9,605 nucleotides of DNA from Winogradskyella sp. (GTDB taxonomy: Bacteria > Bacteroidota > Bacteroidia > Flavobacteriales > Flavobacteriaceae): positions 1 to 9,605 of the forward strand of contig JASBSE010000102.1 in NCBI GenBank assembly GCA_030149115.1. Reading direction: 5' to 3'. Below the pieces are notes generated by a model. The model was not told the DNA's origin, searched no databases, and was given only the letters and a program-made list of their open reading frames with translations. The position numbers and the translations under genes are program-made. Positions 1-5,980 of the stretch are shown here, in pieces. Within the stretch, counting starts at the first letter, position 1. Each line of letters starts with the position of its first letter.

Positions 1-71
1 ATACTATTTCCACGATAATCCCACTGACACATCAGTGATTTTGGTGCTCTATGTACTATTGTTGTTCTCAT
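1..71 (-). CDS. Possible N-terminal fragment of a minus-strand gene (partial, unknown product)
   Basis: On the minus strand an ATG at 71 opens a frame that runs without a stop to the window edge (23 complete codons, beginning MRTTIVHRAPKSLMCQWDY). Its codons (AGA, ACA, GTA, GCA, AAA, GAT, TAT, GGA) fit the AT-rich usage of the neighbouring genes. A -7-like element lies just upstream at 87-80. The gene would diverge from the ferritin. An in-frame ATG at 32 is an alternative start. The plus strand is also open, from base 2 to a TGA at 86-88, and ends in a hydrophobic stretch, but it uses more codons that look rare here (CCC, CTC, GTG). I prefer the minus-strand reading and do not recognise the protein family. 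Confidence 0.35.
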   Translation of the reverse strand, partial: MRTTIVHRAPKSLMCQWDYRGNS

Positions 72-79
72 TAGCGGTA

Positions 80-87
80 CAAATATG
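80..87 (-). promoter_or_regulatory. Candidate -7 element of the divergent left-edge gene
   Basis: Read on the minus strand this is CATATTTG, one mismatch from the Bacteroidota -7 consensus TAnnTTTG. A TTG lies 20 bases further upstream on the same strand, an acceptable spacing to a -33 element. It is about nine bases from the ATG at 71, so the leader would be very short, which also leaves room for the later ATG at 32. Weak, motif-only evidence. Confidence 0.3.
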
Positions 88-186
88 AAATAATTATGAC
101 GTAAAATCAAAATTCAAGTCCAAATTAGATTAAATCTGGATAACCAATAGACTAAACAATTAACTAAGTTTTAAATTTATAGTTAT

Positions 187-194
187 TATCTTTA
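187..194 (+). promoter_or_regulatory. Candidate -7 element of the ferritin gene
   Basis: TATCTTTA matches seven of eight positions of the TAnnTTTG box and sits 15 bases before the ferritin ATG, giving a short A-rich leader as is common in Flavobacteria. No clear TTG -33 element is present; only a T run at 169-172 lies near the expected place. A small perfect inverted repeat with arms AGATT and AATCT (127-137) lies further upstream and could be an operator, but it is too short to assign. Confidence 0.3.
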
Positions 195-209
195 TACAAA
201 AGAATAATT

Positions 210-734
210 ATGTTATCAAAATCAATAGAAACTGCTTTAAATAAGCAGATACGTATAGAAGCCGAATCGTCTCAAGTATATTTAGCAATGGCTGTTTGGG
301 CCGAAGTAAAAGGCCTTGAAGGCATCTCTAATTTTATGTACGACCAGTCTGATGAAGAACGTGAGCATATGCTAAAATTGGTAAAGTTTGTTAATGAGCG
401 TGGTGGTCATGCACACATTTCTGAACTGAATGCGCCCAACGTTACCTTCAACTCGTTTCAGGAAATGTTTAAGAAACTTTTAGAGCACGAAGTTTTTGTG
501 TCCGAAAGTATTAATGAACTTGTTCATATATCGCTCCAGGAAAAAGACTATGCTACGCACAACTTTTTACAGTGGTACGTTGCTGAACAAATAGAAGAAG
601 AAGCTGTTGCCAGAACAATACTAGATAAAATAAATATGATTGGAGATGATAAAGGCGGACTTTATTTATTTGACAGAGATATACAACAACTAACCGTAAG
701 CTCTGCCGCTCAGACACCTGGAGCTGGCATCTAA
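210..734 (+). CDS. ftnA: Bacterial non-haem ferritin (iron-storage ferroxidase)
   Basis: This 174-residue protein is a bacterial ferritin. In this family 24 four-helix-bundle subunits form a cytoplasmic shell that oxidises Fe(II) and stores it as a ferric mineral. The residues known as ligands in E. coli FtnA fall at the same numbers here: Glu17, Glu50, His53, Glu94, Gln127 and Glu130 for the diiron centre, Glu49, Glu126 and Glu129 for the third iron site, and Tyr24 nearby. It lacks the haem-ligating methionine arrangement of bacterioferritins and has no signal peptide. The length is slightly above the usual ~165 residues, with a Ser/Ala/Gly-rich C-terminal tail from about residue 162. The first ATG after a divergent AT-rich spacer is the natural start. 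A Cys-rich small protein gene follows 63 bases later. The family assignment is firm; the symbol is by homology. Confidence 0.96.
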   Translation: MLSKSIETALNKQIRIEAESSQVYLAMAVWAEVKGLEGISNFMYDQSDEEREHMLKLVKFVNERGGHAHISELNAPNVTFNSFQEMFKKLLEHEVFVSESINELVHISLQEKDYATHNFLQWYVAEQIEEEAVARTILDKINMIGDDKGGLYLFDRDIQQLTVSSAAQTPGAGI

Positions 735-741
735 TTGTTAA

Positions 742-760
742 AATTTATTTAGAATAAATT
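742..760 (+). promoter_or_regulatory. AT-only inverted repeat after the ferritin gene
   Basis: The arms AATTTATT and AATAAATT are perfectly complementary around a three-base loop (TAG). The repeat begins eight bases after the ferritin stop and ends nine bases before the -7 box of the next gene, so it covers roughly the -33 region of that promoter. With no G-C pairs it would be a poor terminator. It may be a weak 3' hairpin, an operator, or chance in AT-rich DNA. Confidence 0.25.
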
Positions 761-768
761 AAAATAAT

Positions 769-776
769 TATTTTTG
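769..776 (+). promoter_or_regulatory. -7 promoter element of the small Cys-rich protein gene
   Basis: TATTTTTG is a full match to the Bacteroidota -7 box TAnnTTTG. It ends 21 bases before the ATG at 798, so transcription would begin around 780-784. Upstream, a TTTA at 748-751 lies near the expected -33 position but is not a TTG. The TTG at 774-776 that could open a longer frame is part of this element, which argues against it as a start codon. Confidence 0.5.
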
Positions 777-797
777 CGCATTGATTTATACATCAGT

Positions 798-974
798 ATG
801 GGCAAAAAGAAGAAAGACAAAAAGCTTAAAAAGGAACGTATTAAAGTTCTCGAAACTTCCGGTCATGATGCTCTAGGCAAAGTAAAGTCTAAGTGTTGTA
901 AGAAATACAAAAAAGCAGAGCACAAACGCTGTAAAAAGTGCCCGTGTTTTGATCTTCTAAAAAAAGTAGCTTAA
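798..974 (+). CDS. Small lysine- and cysteine-rich protein, possibly metal-binding
   Basis: This 58-residue protein has a very basic N-terminus (MGKKKKDKKLKKER) and a C-terminal half with five cysteines: a Cys33-Cys34 pair, then Cys45, Cys48 and Cys50 in C-x2-C-x-C spacing, with His42 close by. That pattern could bind zinc, iron or another soft metal, but I cannot name a characterised family. There is no signal peptide or membrane segment, so it should be cytoplasmic; the Lys-rich head could contact nucleic acid. The ATG at 798 is chosen because the frame extends upstream only to a TTG inside a perfect -7 box. It follows the ferritin gene in the same direction but probably has its own promoter. 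A link to iron or redox homeostasis is inference from position only. Confidence 0.75.
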   Translation: MGKKKKDKKLKKERIKVLETSGHDALGKVKSKCCKKYKKAEHKRCKKCPCFDLLKKVA

Positions 975-986
975 AAAAACTTCCCG

Positions 987-1024
987 TTGTAATGTTTAAG
1001 TGTGTATGTAGACTTACAAACACA
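987..1024 (+). promoter_or_regulatory. Promoter/operator candidate of the AraC-family gene, with an inverted repeat touching the start codon
   Basis: A TTG at 987-989 is followed after 19 bases by TAGACTTA (1009-1016), a weak match to TAnnTTTG. The same stretch is an imperfect inverted repeat: arms 1001-1010 (TGTGTATGTA) and 1015-1024 (TACAAACACA) around GACT, with one mismatch. The right arm ends on the A of the ATG. Such a site could be an operator, for example for autoregulation, or an mRNA hairpin at the start. If the promoter is real the transcript would be nearly leaderless. Confidence 0.3.
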
Positions 1025-1866
1025 TGAAATATACATTTAAGGAATTCTCTACAGGCGCGATTTTTAATATTGGTAACTCTGACATCCTACAACCGCTAAA
1101 AACAGCCCAACAAATTAATCTCTATACTTTTATTTGGGCAAACTCCCATCCTGTAGAACTTGTTATTGATAGTGTACCCATTACGCTACCTCCAAACCAT
1201 ATTTTAGCACTTACGCCAATACAGTACATACAGTATATTGGTGGTAACGATGCGATTTTATATCAATTTAACAGAGAGTTTTACTGTATAAAAGACCATG
1301 ATCACGAAGTGAGCTGTGCTGGAATGTTATTTTTTGGGAATATTAATATTCCAATAATTAGTCTTGATGAAAAAGAACAGCAAAAATACAAAACACTTCA
1401 TGAGGTTTTTATTGATGAGCTAGAAACAAAAGACAATATACAAGCCGAAATGCTTAGAATGTTAATGGGTAGATTTATTATAAAAAGTACAAGATTACTT
1501 AAAGCAAAAGAGGGCATTATTGAAACTCCAAAAAGTTCTAAAATAGATTTACTTAGAGCTTTCAATGTCTTAGTGGAGCAGCATTTTAAAGAGGAACACA
1601 GTGTGGCTTTCTATGCTGCAAAGCTTTTTAAGTCTCCCAAAACTCTTTCTAATAATTTTGCAAAACTCAACCATAGCCCACTTCAAATTATACATGAACG
1701 TATTATTTTAGAGACTAAACGCCTTCTCACCTACACTGACAAATCTGCCAAGGAAATTGCTTACGAAGTTGGCTTTGAAGACGCTTCGCACCTTAGCCGA
1801 TTATTCAAAAAGCACACATCTCAATCTCCATCTGAATTCAAAAAATCACTCAAATCTATTGCTTAG
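1024..1866 (+). CDS. AraC-family transcriptional regulator
   Basis: This 280-residue protein has a C-terminal AraC/XylS DNA-binding domain (about 175-276). The first helix-turn-helix is near 193-212. The second, more conserved one is near 242-262 (AKEIAYEVGFEDASHLSRLF) and is followed by the typical SQSPSEFKK tail. The N-terminal ~100 residues are beta-rich and resemble a cupin-like effector-sensing domain, and a helical linker (about 118-160) joins the two. It is cytoplasmic with no membrane segment. The ligand is unknown. A 67-bp promoter-like module begins on the last base of its stop codon, and a diverged copy precedes the downstream AhpD-like gene, so it is the obvious candidate to control both. 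AraC proteins usually activate by binding direct repeats just upstream of weak promoters, and the modules here look like that. Confidence 0.93.
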   Translation: MKYTFKEFSTGAIFNIGNSDILQPLKTAQQINLYTFIWANSHPVELVIDSVPITLPPNHILALTPIQYIQYIGGNDAILYQFNREFYCIKDHDHEVSCAGMLFFGNINIPIISLDEKEQQKYKTLHEVFIDELETKDNIQAEMLRMLMGRFIIKSTRLLKAKEGIIETPKSSKIDLLRAFNVLVEQHFKEEHSVAFYAAKLFKSPKTLSNNFAKLNHSPLQIIHERIILETKRLLTYTDKSAKEIAYEVGFEDASHLSRLFKKHTSQSPSEFKKSLKSIA

Positions 1867-1932
1867 GAAATATTGACAAGGCAATGGGCAAATTCTTCAT
1901 TCTACTTCCTCTCTGCTAACCTCATCTTTGTA
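1866..1932 (+). promoter_or_regulatory. Promoter/operator module, copy A
   Basis: This 67-bp segment aligns without gaps to 2111-2177, with 46 of 67 positions identical by hand count. Identity is concentrated in three blocks. The proximal block GGAAATATTGACAAG differs at one base, the central TTCATTCTA is identical, and the distal CTTTGTA is identical. The distal block contains CATCTTTG (1923-1930), one mismatch from the -7 box. No TTG -33 element stands at normal spacing, as expected of an activator-dependent promoter. The repeated blocks upstream are therefore a likely regulator-binding site, probably for the adjacent AraC protein (inference). Transcription would start near 1936, about 20 bases before the ATG at 1956. 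Confidence 0.6.
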
Positions 1933-1955
1933 TTATAATTTTAAACACACAAAAG

Positions 1956-2195
1956 ATGAAACATTCAAACAAATCTATATTCAATATTATAGAAATATTT
2001 AGAAAAAGTCCTAAACGAGTTACAAACATAATGCTGTCAAATACACATTGTGAGCATGAGCAGTTACACGATTATTACTGTGATGCTGAAAACCGCACAT
2101 TAACCCTTAAGGAAATAATGACAAGCATAAGGGAAGTATTTTCATTCTATTACTTCCCTTTCTACTGCAACTTTGTACCATCAAAAAACAAATAA
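1956..2195 (+). CDS. Doubtful 79-codon ORF between the two promoter modules; possible gene remnant
   Basis: An open frame starts at an ATG about 25 bases after the copy A -7 box and ends at TAA 2193-2195. I recognise no domain. The first ~50 residues are polar and basic, with HCEHEQLHDYYCDAENRT near residues 31-48. Residues from about 52 to 74 are encoded by promoter module copy B, so the 3' third is DNA under a different constraint. It may be a genuine small protein, the remnant of a gene once driven by copy A, or a non-coding transcript with a chance frame. Its start shows no clear similarity to that of the AhpD-like gene downstream. I rate translation as less likely than not. Confidence 0.25.
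   Translation: MKHSNKSIFNIIEIFRKSPKRVTNIMLSNTHCEHEQLHDYYCDAENRTLTLKEIMTSIREVFSFYYFPFYCNFVPSKNK
2111..2177 (+). promoter_or_regulatory. Promoter/operator module, copy B, upstream of the AhpD-like gene
   Basis: This is the second copy of the module found at 1866-1932, in the same orientation and 245 bases downstream. The -7 box here is CAACTTTG (2168-2175). The preserved blocks are GGAAATAATGACAAG, TTCATTCTA and CTTTGTA. Transcription would start near 2181, leaving a leader of about 50 bases before the ATG at 2233. The block order and spacing match copy A exactly, which implies the same regulator and polymerase geometry. Confidence 0.6.
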
Positions 2196-2232
2196 TAATC
2201 GCTGAGATTATTCAGCATAAAAATTAAAAATT

Positions 2233-2781
2233 ATGAACACATTTAATGTACCAACAAGAGAAAATGTAAGCACTAACAATCAAGCAATTTTTGACAACCT
2301 TAAAAAAGGTTTAGGATTTGTACCTAACCTGTTTGCAACTTTTGCTCATAGTGACACTGCCTTAGAGAATTACCTAAATTTTTCTAACGCAAAAACATCT
2401 TTGTCTGCCAAAGAAAGAGAAGTTGTAAACCTTGCTGTCAGTCAAGTAAATAATTGTATTTATTGTTTATCTGCACATACTGCAATTGGAAAAATGAACG
2501 GTTTTACAGACGAACAAATTTTAGAATTAAGAGCTGGTTATTCTTCCGTGAATAACAAACTAAATGCATTGGCAAAATTAGCTAAAAATATTACCGAAAA
2601 TAGAGGACGTACTGATTCAGAAGTTATAGAAGACTTCTTTAGCGCAGGTTATACCAAAGCTAATTTGATAGACACTATTTCTTTAGTTGGAGATAAAACC
2701 ATATCTAATTATGTACACAGCACTACGCAAGTACCTGTTGATTTTCCAGAGGCTCAGCCATTAGTCACTGAAACTGTGTAA
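2233..2781 (+). CDS. AhpD-like / carboxymuconolactone decarboxylase family protein (probable peroxidase-type thiol enzyme)
   Basis: This 182-residue all-helical protein belongs to the AhpD-like superfamily. Its core motif is Cys75-x2-Cys78-x3-His82 (NCIYCLSAHT), with Glu63 twelve residues before the first cysteine. That spacing equals the catalytic Glu118/Cys130/Cys133/His137 set of Mycobacterium AhpD. In that enzyme the cysteines cycle between thiol and disulfide to reduce peroxides. The fold is shared with gamma-carboxymuconolactone decarboxylases, but the complete redox motif favours a thiol peroxidase or disulfide-reductase role. There is no signal peptide, so it is cytoplasmic. The ATG follows promoter module copy B, and an intrinsic terminator lies 27 bases after the stop, making a single-gene transcript. 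Control by the upstream AraC protein is inferred. The physiological substrate is unknown. Confidence 0.9.
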   Translation: MNTFNVPTRENVSTNNQAIFDNLKKGLGFVPNLFATFAHSDTALENYLNFSNAKTSLSAKEREVVNLAVSQVNNCIYCLSAHTAIGKMNGFTDEQILELRAGYSSVNNKLNALAKLAKNITENRGRTDSEVIEDFFSAGYTKANLIDTISLVGDKTISNYVHSTTQVPVDFPEAQPLVTETV

Positions 2782-2807
2782 AAAGAAAATTTAAAAACAT
2801 GTCTTTT

Positions 2808-2842
2808 ATAGCGCGACTTTAATAAAGTCGCGCTATTTTTTT
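2808..2842 (+). terminator. Strong intrinsic (rho-independent) terminator
   Basis: A perfect 13-bp stem (left arm ATAGCGCGACTTT, 2808-2820; right arm 2824-2836) closes on a three-base AAT loop and runs into seven consecutive T (2836-2842). It is the most GC-rich short element in the surrounding AT-rich DNA. It ends the AhpD-like transcript and separates it from the symporter cluster. Confidence 0.92.
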
Positions 2843-2990
2843 AATAGTCACACACTGTTTAATTATTATTTTTATTGATATTTACTATAATAAATAATAT
2901 TATTATCAATAGTCACACTACATTTATATTAAAACATTACTTATTAGTTATAGATTTCTTTTTTATTTGTTAATAAGATACTTTATAAAT
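2843..2990 (+). promoter_or_regulatory. Upstream regulatory region of the symporter operon
   Basis: This very AT-rich spacer holds three visible elements. The 11-mer AATAGTCACAC occurs twice in direct orientation (2843-2853 and 2908-2918). An inverted repeat with eight-base arms TATTGATA (2873-2880) and TATCAATA (2904-2911) has its right arm overlapping the second 11-mer. TTTATTTG (2962-2969) is one mismatch from the -7 box and lies 21 bases before the ATG at 2991. No TTG -33 element is obvious. The paired repeats are candidate operator sites, for an unknown regulator. Confidence 0.4.
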
Positions 2991-4499
2991 ATGATAGCAT
3001 CAGACCAATGGGTAACCTACATGTGTGTTTTATTAGCAGTATATGCTTTGGTTATTCTCTATTTTGTAATACGTGGAGCGAGAAAAAACACAGACATTAA
3101 AGATTATGCTGTTGGTAATTTAGGCTTTCCGGCATGGGTAGTTGGCTTGTCTTTAGCAGCTTCTATGACAAGTGCAGCAACATTTATAATCAATCCTGGT
3201 TTTATAGCCCTATATGGCTTTTCTGGAATTATTTCTTTTGCACTAGTATTACCAATTGCTGCTTTTATTTCGCTTATTGTATTTACTAAAGGTTTTGTAA
3301 AACAAGGAAATGCAGTAAAGGCAACCACCATGGCACAATGGATTGGTAAACGGTATAACAGTAAAAACTACGCTTTTTTCTTTGGAATTATAGCCATGCT
3401 TTTAATCACTTTTATTGTCCTTATCAATGTAGGATTAACACAAGTTATTTCTAAAGCATTAAACGCAGATTCTTTTTATGTTTTGCTTTCCATCACAGTT
3501 TTTGTGTTTGGTTATATGATGTTTGGTGGAGCTAATTCTATGGTTTATACAAATACCATTCAGGCTATAATTATGTTTATTGTCGCTTTGATTTTAATAG
3601 GGTCTGGCTGGGAGTTCTTTTCAGGAGGTATAAGTGGCATGGTAGAAAAACTCAACTCCATTGATCCTAACTTAACCAAACCAACTAATGAAAGTAGCTT
3701 TCTTTTTAGAGATTATTTTGAAATCATTGTCACACAAATCGTCATCGGTGTTGCTATCGTTTGTCAACCTCATATTATAACTAAATCGCTTTTATTGAAA
3801 GATTCTAGCAAGATAAACACCTATTTAGCTAGTGGAATTATCTTTATGATTGTATTCTTTTTGGTAGTAGTTGTTGGGCTTTATGCTAGAATCAGTTTCC
3901 CAGATTTTATGGTAAACGGTACAAAACTCAAAATGGATGAAATTATTCCAACCTATGTGGTTACCAAGTTTTCGGTTGGTGTAGGTTTAATAATTGTTGT
4001 TGGCTTAATTTCAGCAGGACTTTCAACTTTAGAAAGTTTAATTCAATCATTGTCCATTACTATTACTTCAGATATTATTGATCCTATTTCAAAAAATAAA
4101 TTAGGAAACAAAACTATAATGGTAAATAAACTAGTCATTATAGGTCTAGCAGTTGTGAGTTTTGTTTTAAGTTGGCAACAAATTAAGTCGCCAGACGTAA
4201 GTGTTGCTATTTTTGCGCAGAATGGTGTTTACGCTTATTTTGCCGCCGCCTTTGTACCTGTATTATTTGGCACATTCTTAAAAAACGTAAGCACGCGCTC
4301 TGTATTTATTGCTAGTATTACAGCGATTGTCGTACACTTCGGCATTTACTACGGAAGACTAACACCATACATGCAAGAACCTGTAAACAATCCAGGAGTA
4401 TCTGCTGCTATCGGAATTGTTTCTTCATTAATTATAGGATTCGTATTTTACAAACTAGATTTAAACAAACAACGTGAATACGCTAGACTGGACAGCTAA
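2991..4499 (+). CDS. Sodium:solute symporter (SSS/SLC5 family)
   Basis: This 502-residue inner-membrane protein is almost entirely hydrophobic helices, about 13 by eye, as usual for the sodium/solute symporters (LeuT fold) that include PutP and vSGLT. The N-terminal motif has the family form, with DYAVGNLGFPAW near 38-49 followed by a Ser/Ala/Thr-rich first core helix (54-64). The segment SAGLSTLESL (341-350) carries Ser345-Thr346 at the place of the Na2-site Ser364-Ser365 of vSGLT. Na+-coupled import is therefore well supported; the substrate is not. The ATG at 2991 is preferred over an in-frame TTG at 2967, which lies in a -7-like box. The 3' end overlaps the acyl-CoA synthetase-like gene by 26 bases, so translation is probably coupled and the solute is plausibly a carboxylate. 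Confidence 0.92.
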   Translation: MIASDQWVTYMCVLLAVYALVILYFVIRGARKNTDIKDYAVGNLGFPAWVVGLSLAASMTSAATFIINPGFIALYGFSGIISFALVLPIAAFISLIVFTKGFVKQGNAVKATTMAQWIGKRYNSKNYAFFFGIIAMLLITFIVLINVGLTQVISKALNADSFYVLLSITVFVFGYMMFGGANSMVYTNTIQAIIMFIVALILIGSGWEFFSGGISGMVEKLNSIDPNLTKPTNESSFLFRDYFEIIVTQIVIGVAIVCQPHIITKSLLLKDSSKINTYLASGIIFMIVFFLVVVVGLYARISFPDFMVNGTKLKMDEIIPTYVVTKFSVGVGLIIVVGLISAGLSTLESLIQSLSITITSDIIDPISKNKLGNKTIMVNKLVIIGLAVVSFVLSWQQIKSPDVSVAIFAQNGVYAYFAAAFVPVLFGTFLKNVSTRSVFIASITAIVVHFGIYYGRLTPYMQEPVNNPGVSAAIGIVSSLIIGFVFYKLDLNKQREYARLDS

Positions 4500-5976
4500 A
4501 TGGGCAGATTACACGCCAAATAAAATTGCACTTACCTCTTACGATAGTGGTGAGCAGTATTCCTTTAGTGATTTAGATAGTTATGCTAATCGTTTAGCAG
4601 AAAAGTTTAAAAGAATAGGGCTACAAGAAGGAGATAGAGTCGCCATTTTAGCAGAGCATGGTTTAGAATATATTGTGTTATTTGTAGCTTGTCAGCGTCT
4701 TGGAATTATTCTAGTGCCTTTGAATTATAGGTTTCCTGTTAACGAAATTCAGAAGCTGATTTTAGACTGTACTCCTACGCTTTTTATTTATAGTAATAAT
4801 CATTTTGAAAAATTTGAAGAGCTTAATATTACAAGCAACCACATCTTCAATATTAAAGATGTAAGACATTTTTATCTTGATAACACTATAAATGTTGAAC
4901 CTAGAACATACAAAATAAAGGAAAGTAGTCCGTTATTTATATTCTATACTTCTGGTACAACAGGTAGACCAAAAGGTGTCATCTACACCAATAAAATGCT
5001 GTTTTGGAATAGTCTGAATACGTCCATGCAATTGGGAATTACGTTTAGAGATTCTACCATAAACACGCTTCCACCCTATCATACTTCAGGTTGGAATGTA
5101 TTTTTAACACCTTTGTTGCATAAAGGAGCACATATTGGCATTTTAGAAAAGTTTGATTCTAAGAAGGTACTTAAACTTCTAGAAGCCAATAAGACAACGC
5201 TTTTTATGGCATTACCAACTATGTTGCTAATGATGCAGAAAGACCCAAGTTTTAAAACCATTAGCTTAAAAAAATTACGATACATAATCTCAGGAGGCGA
5301 AAAAGTCCCGCCAGAATTAGTTTCGCACTGGAAAACAGAAAAGAACATTTACATAAGGCCAGGTTATGGCCTCACAGAAGCAGGTCCAAGTATTACTTCA
5401 CTCCATCATAAAATGGCGCAATTAAAACCTAACTCCATAGGGAAACCTAACTTTTATCTAGAAACTAAAATTGTAGATAAAAACGGGAAAGTTGTAAAAA
5501 ACAACACGATTGGAGAGCTCTGTATTAAAGGCAACATTGTAACACCTGGTTATTGGAACAATTCAGTAAAAACAAACAACAATATAAAGAGAGGATGGCT
5601 GTTTACAGGTGATTTTGCCTACAGAGATAATGAAGGCTATCTTTATATAAAAGGTCGCAAAAATGATATGTATATCTCGGGTGGGGAAAACATTTACCCT
5701 CAAGAAATTGAAACACACCTAGAAACTCTAGATGGTATTAAAAAAGCTGTTGTATTGAGTGTAAAAGACGAAAAATGGGGAGAATGTGGCATTGCTTTTG
5801 TAACCTCTACAGATAAATTGTTAACAGCTCAAGATGTTAGAGTACTTTTAAAAGACAGATTAGTGGCTTATAAACACCCAAAATATATCTTTTTCTTAGA
5901 CGAAATTCCATTAACGAGTATTGGTAAAGTCTCTAGAAAAAAATTATTGAAATATTTCAATTCAGTAAAAACTTAA
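4474..5976 (+). CDS. AMP-dependent acyl-CoA synthetase/ligase
   Basis: This 500-residue enzyme of the adenylate-forming (ANL) family should convert a carboxylic acid, ATP and CoA to an acyl-CoA through an acyl-AMP. The motifs are complete: P-loop YTSGTTGRPKG (158-168), YGLTE (298-302), TGD (378-380), hinge region GRKND (394-398), GGENIYPQEIE (403-413), and the catalytic lysine Lys485 in SIGKVSRKK. It is cytoplasmic. The length and layout match medium/long-chain or aromatic acyl-CoA ligases rather than acetyl-CoA synthetase (~650 residues); the acid cannot be deduced. The start is GTG at 4474: an in-frame stop lies at 4462-4464, the next in-frame ATG is beyond residue 170, and the typical N-terminus (LDWTAKWADYTPNKIAL) begins here. 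It overlaps the symporter gene and is followed four bases later by a hydrolase, indicating one operon. Confidence 0.93.
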   Translation: MNTLDWTAKWADYTPNKIALTSYDSGEQYSFSDLDSYANRLAEKFKRIGLQEGDRVAILAEHGLEYIVLFVACQRLGIILVPLNYRFPVNEIQKLILDCTPTLFIYSNNHFEKFEELNITSNHIFNIKDVRHFYLDNTINVEPRTYKIKESSPLFIFYTSGTTGRPKGVIYTNKMLFWNSLNTSMQLGITFRDSTINTLPPYHTSGWNVFLTPLLHKGAHIGILEKFDSKKVLKLLEANKTTLFMALPTMLLMMQKDPSFKTISLKKLRYIISGGEKVPPELVSHWKTEKNIYIRPGYGLTEAGPSITSLHHKMAQLKPNSIGKPNFYLETKIVDKNGKVVKNNTIGELCIKGNIVTPGYWNNSVKTNNNIKRGWLFTGDFAYRDNEGYLYIKGRKNDMYISGGENIYPQEIETHLETLDGIKKAVVLSVKDEKWGECGIAFVTSTDKLLTAQDVRVLLKDRLVAYKHPKYIFFLDEIPLTSIGKVSRKKLLKYFNSVKT

Positions 5977-5980
5977 ACAA

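Noticed and set aside
2..88. Plus-strand C-terminal fragment ending in a hydrophobic tail
   Set aside because: The frame is open from the edge to TGA 86-88, but its codons fit the local usage worse than the minus-strand frame, which also has a start codon and a -7-like box. Kept only as an alternative.
1866..2177. Interpretation of the 67-bp repeats as ends of a mobile element
   Set aside because: The copies are direct, diverged, end in a promoter box, enclose no transposase and show no target duplication; a regulatory module explains them better.
2873..2911. TATTGATA/TATCAATA inverted repeat as a terminator or replication element
   Set aside because: The stem is AT-only with a 23-base loop and no T tract, and no initiator gene or iteron array is nearby.
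3104..3331. Minus-strand open frame of 75 codons
   Set aside because: It lies wholly within the symporter gene, whose plus-strand product has clear family motifs; the antisense product shows no recognisable domain.
5079..5348. Minus-strand open frame of 89 codons
   Set aside because: It is antisense to the core of the acyl-CoA ligase, with no promoter-like element or domain of its own.
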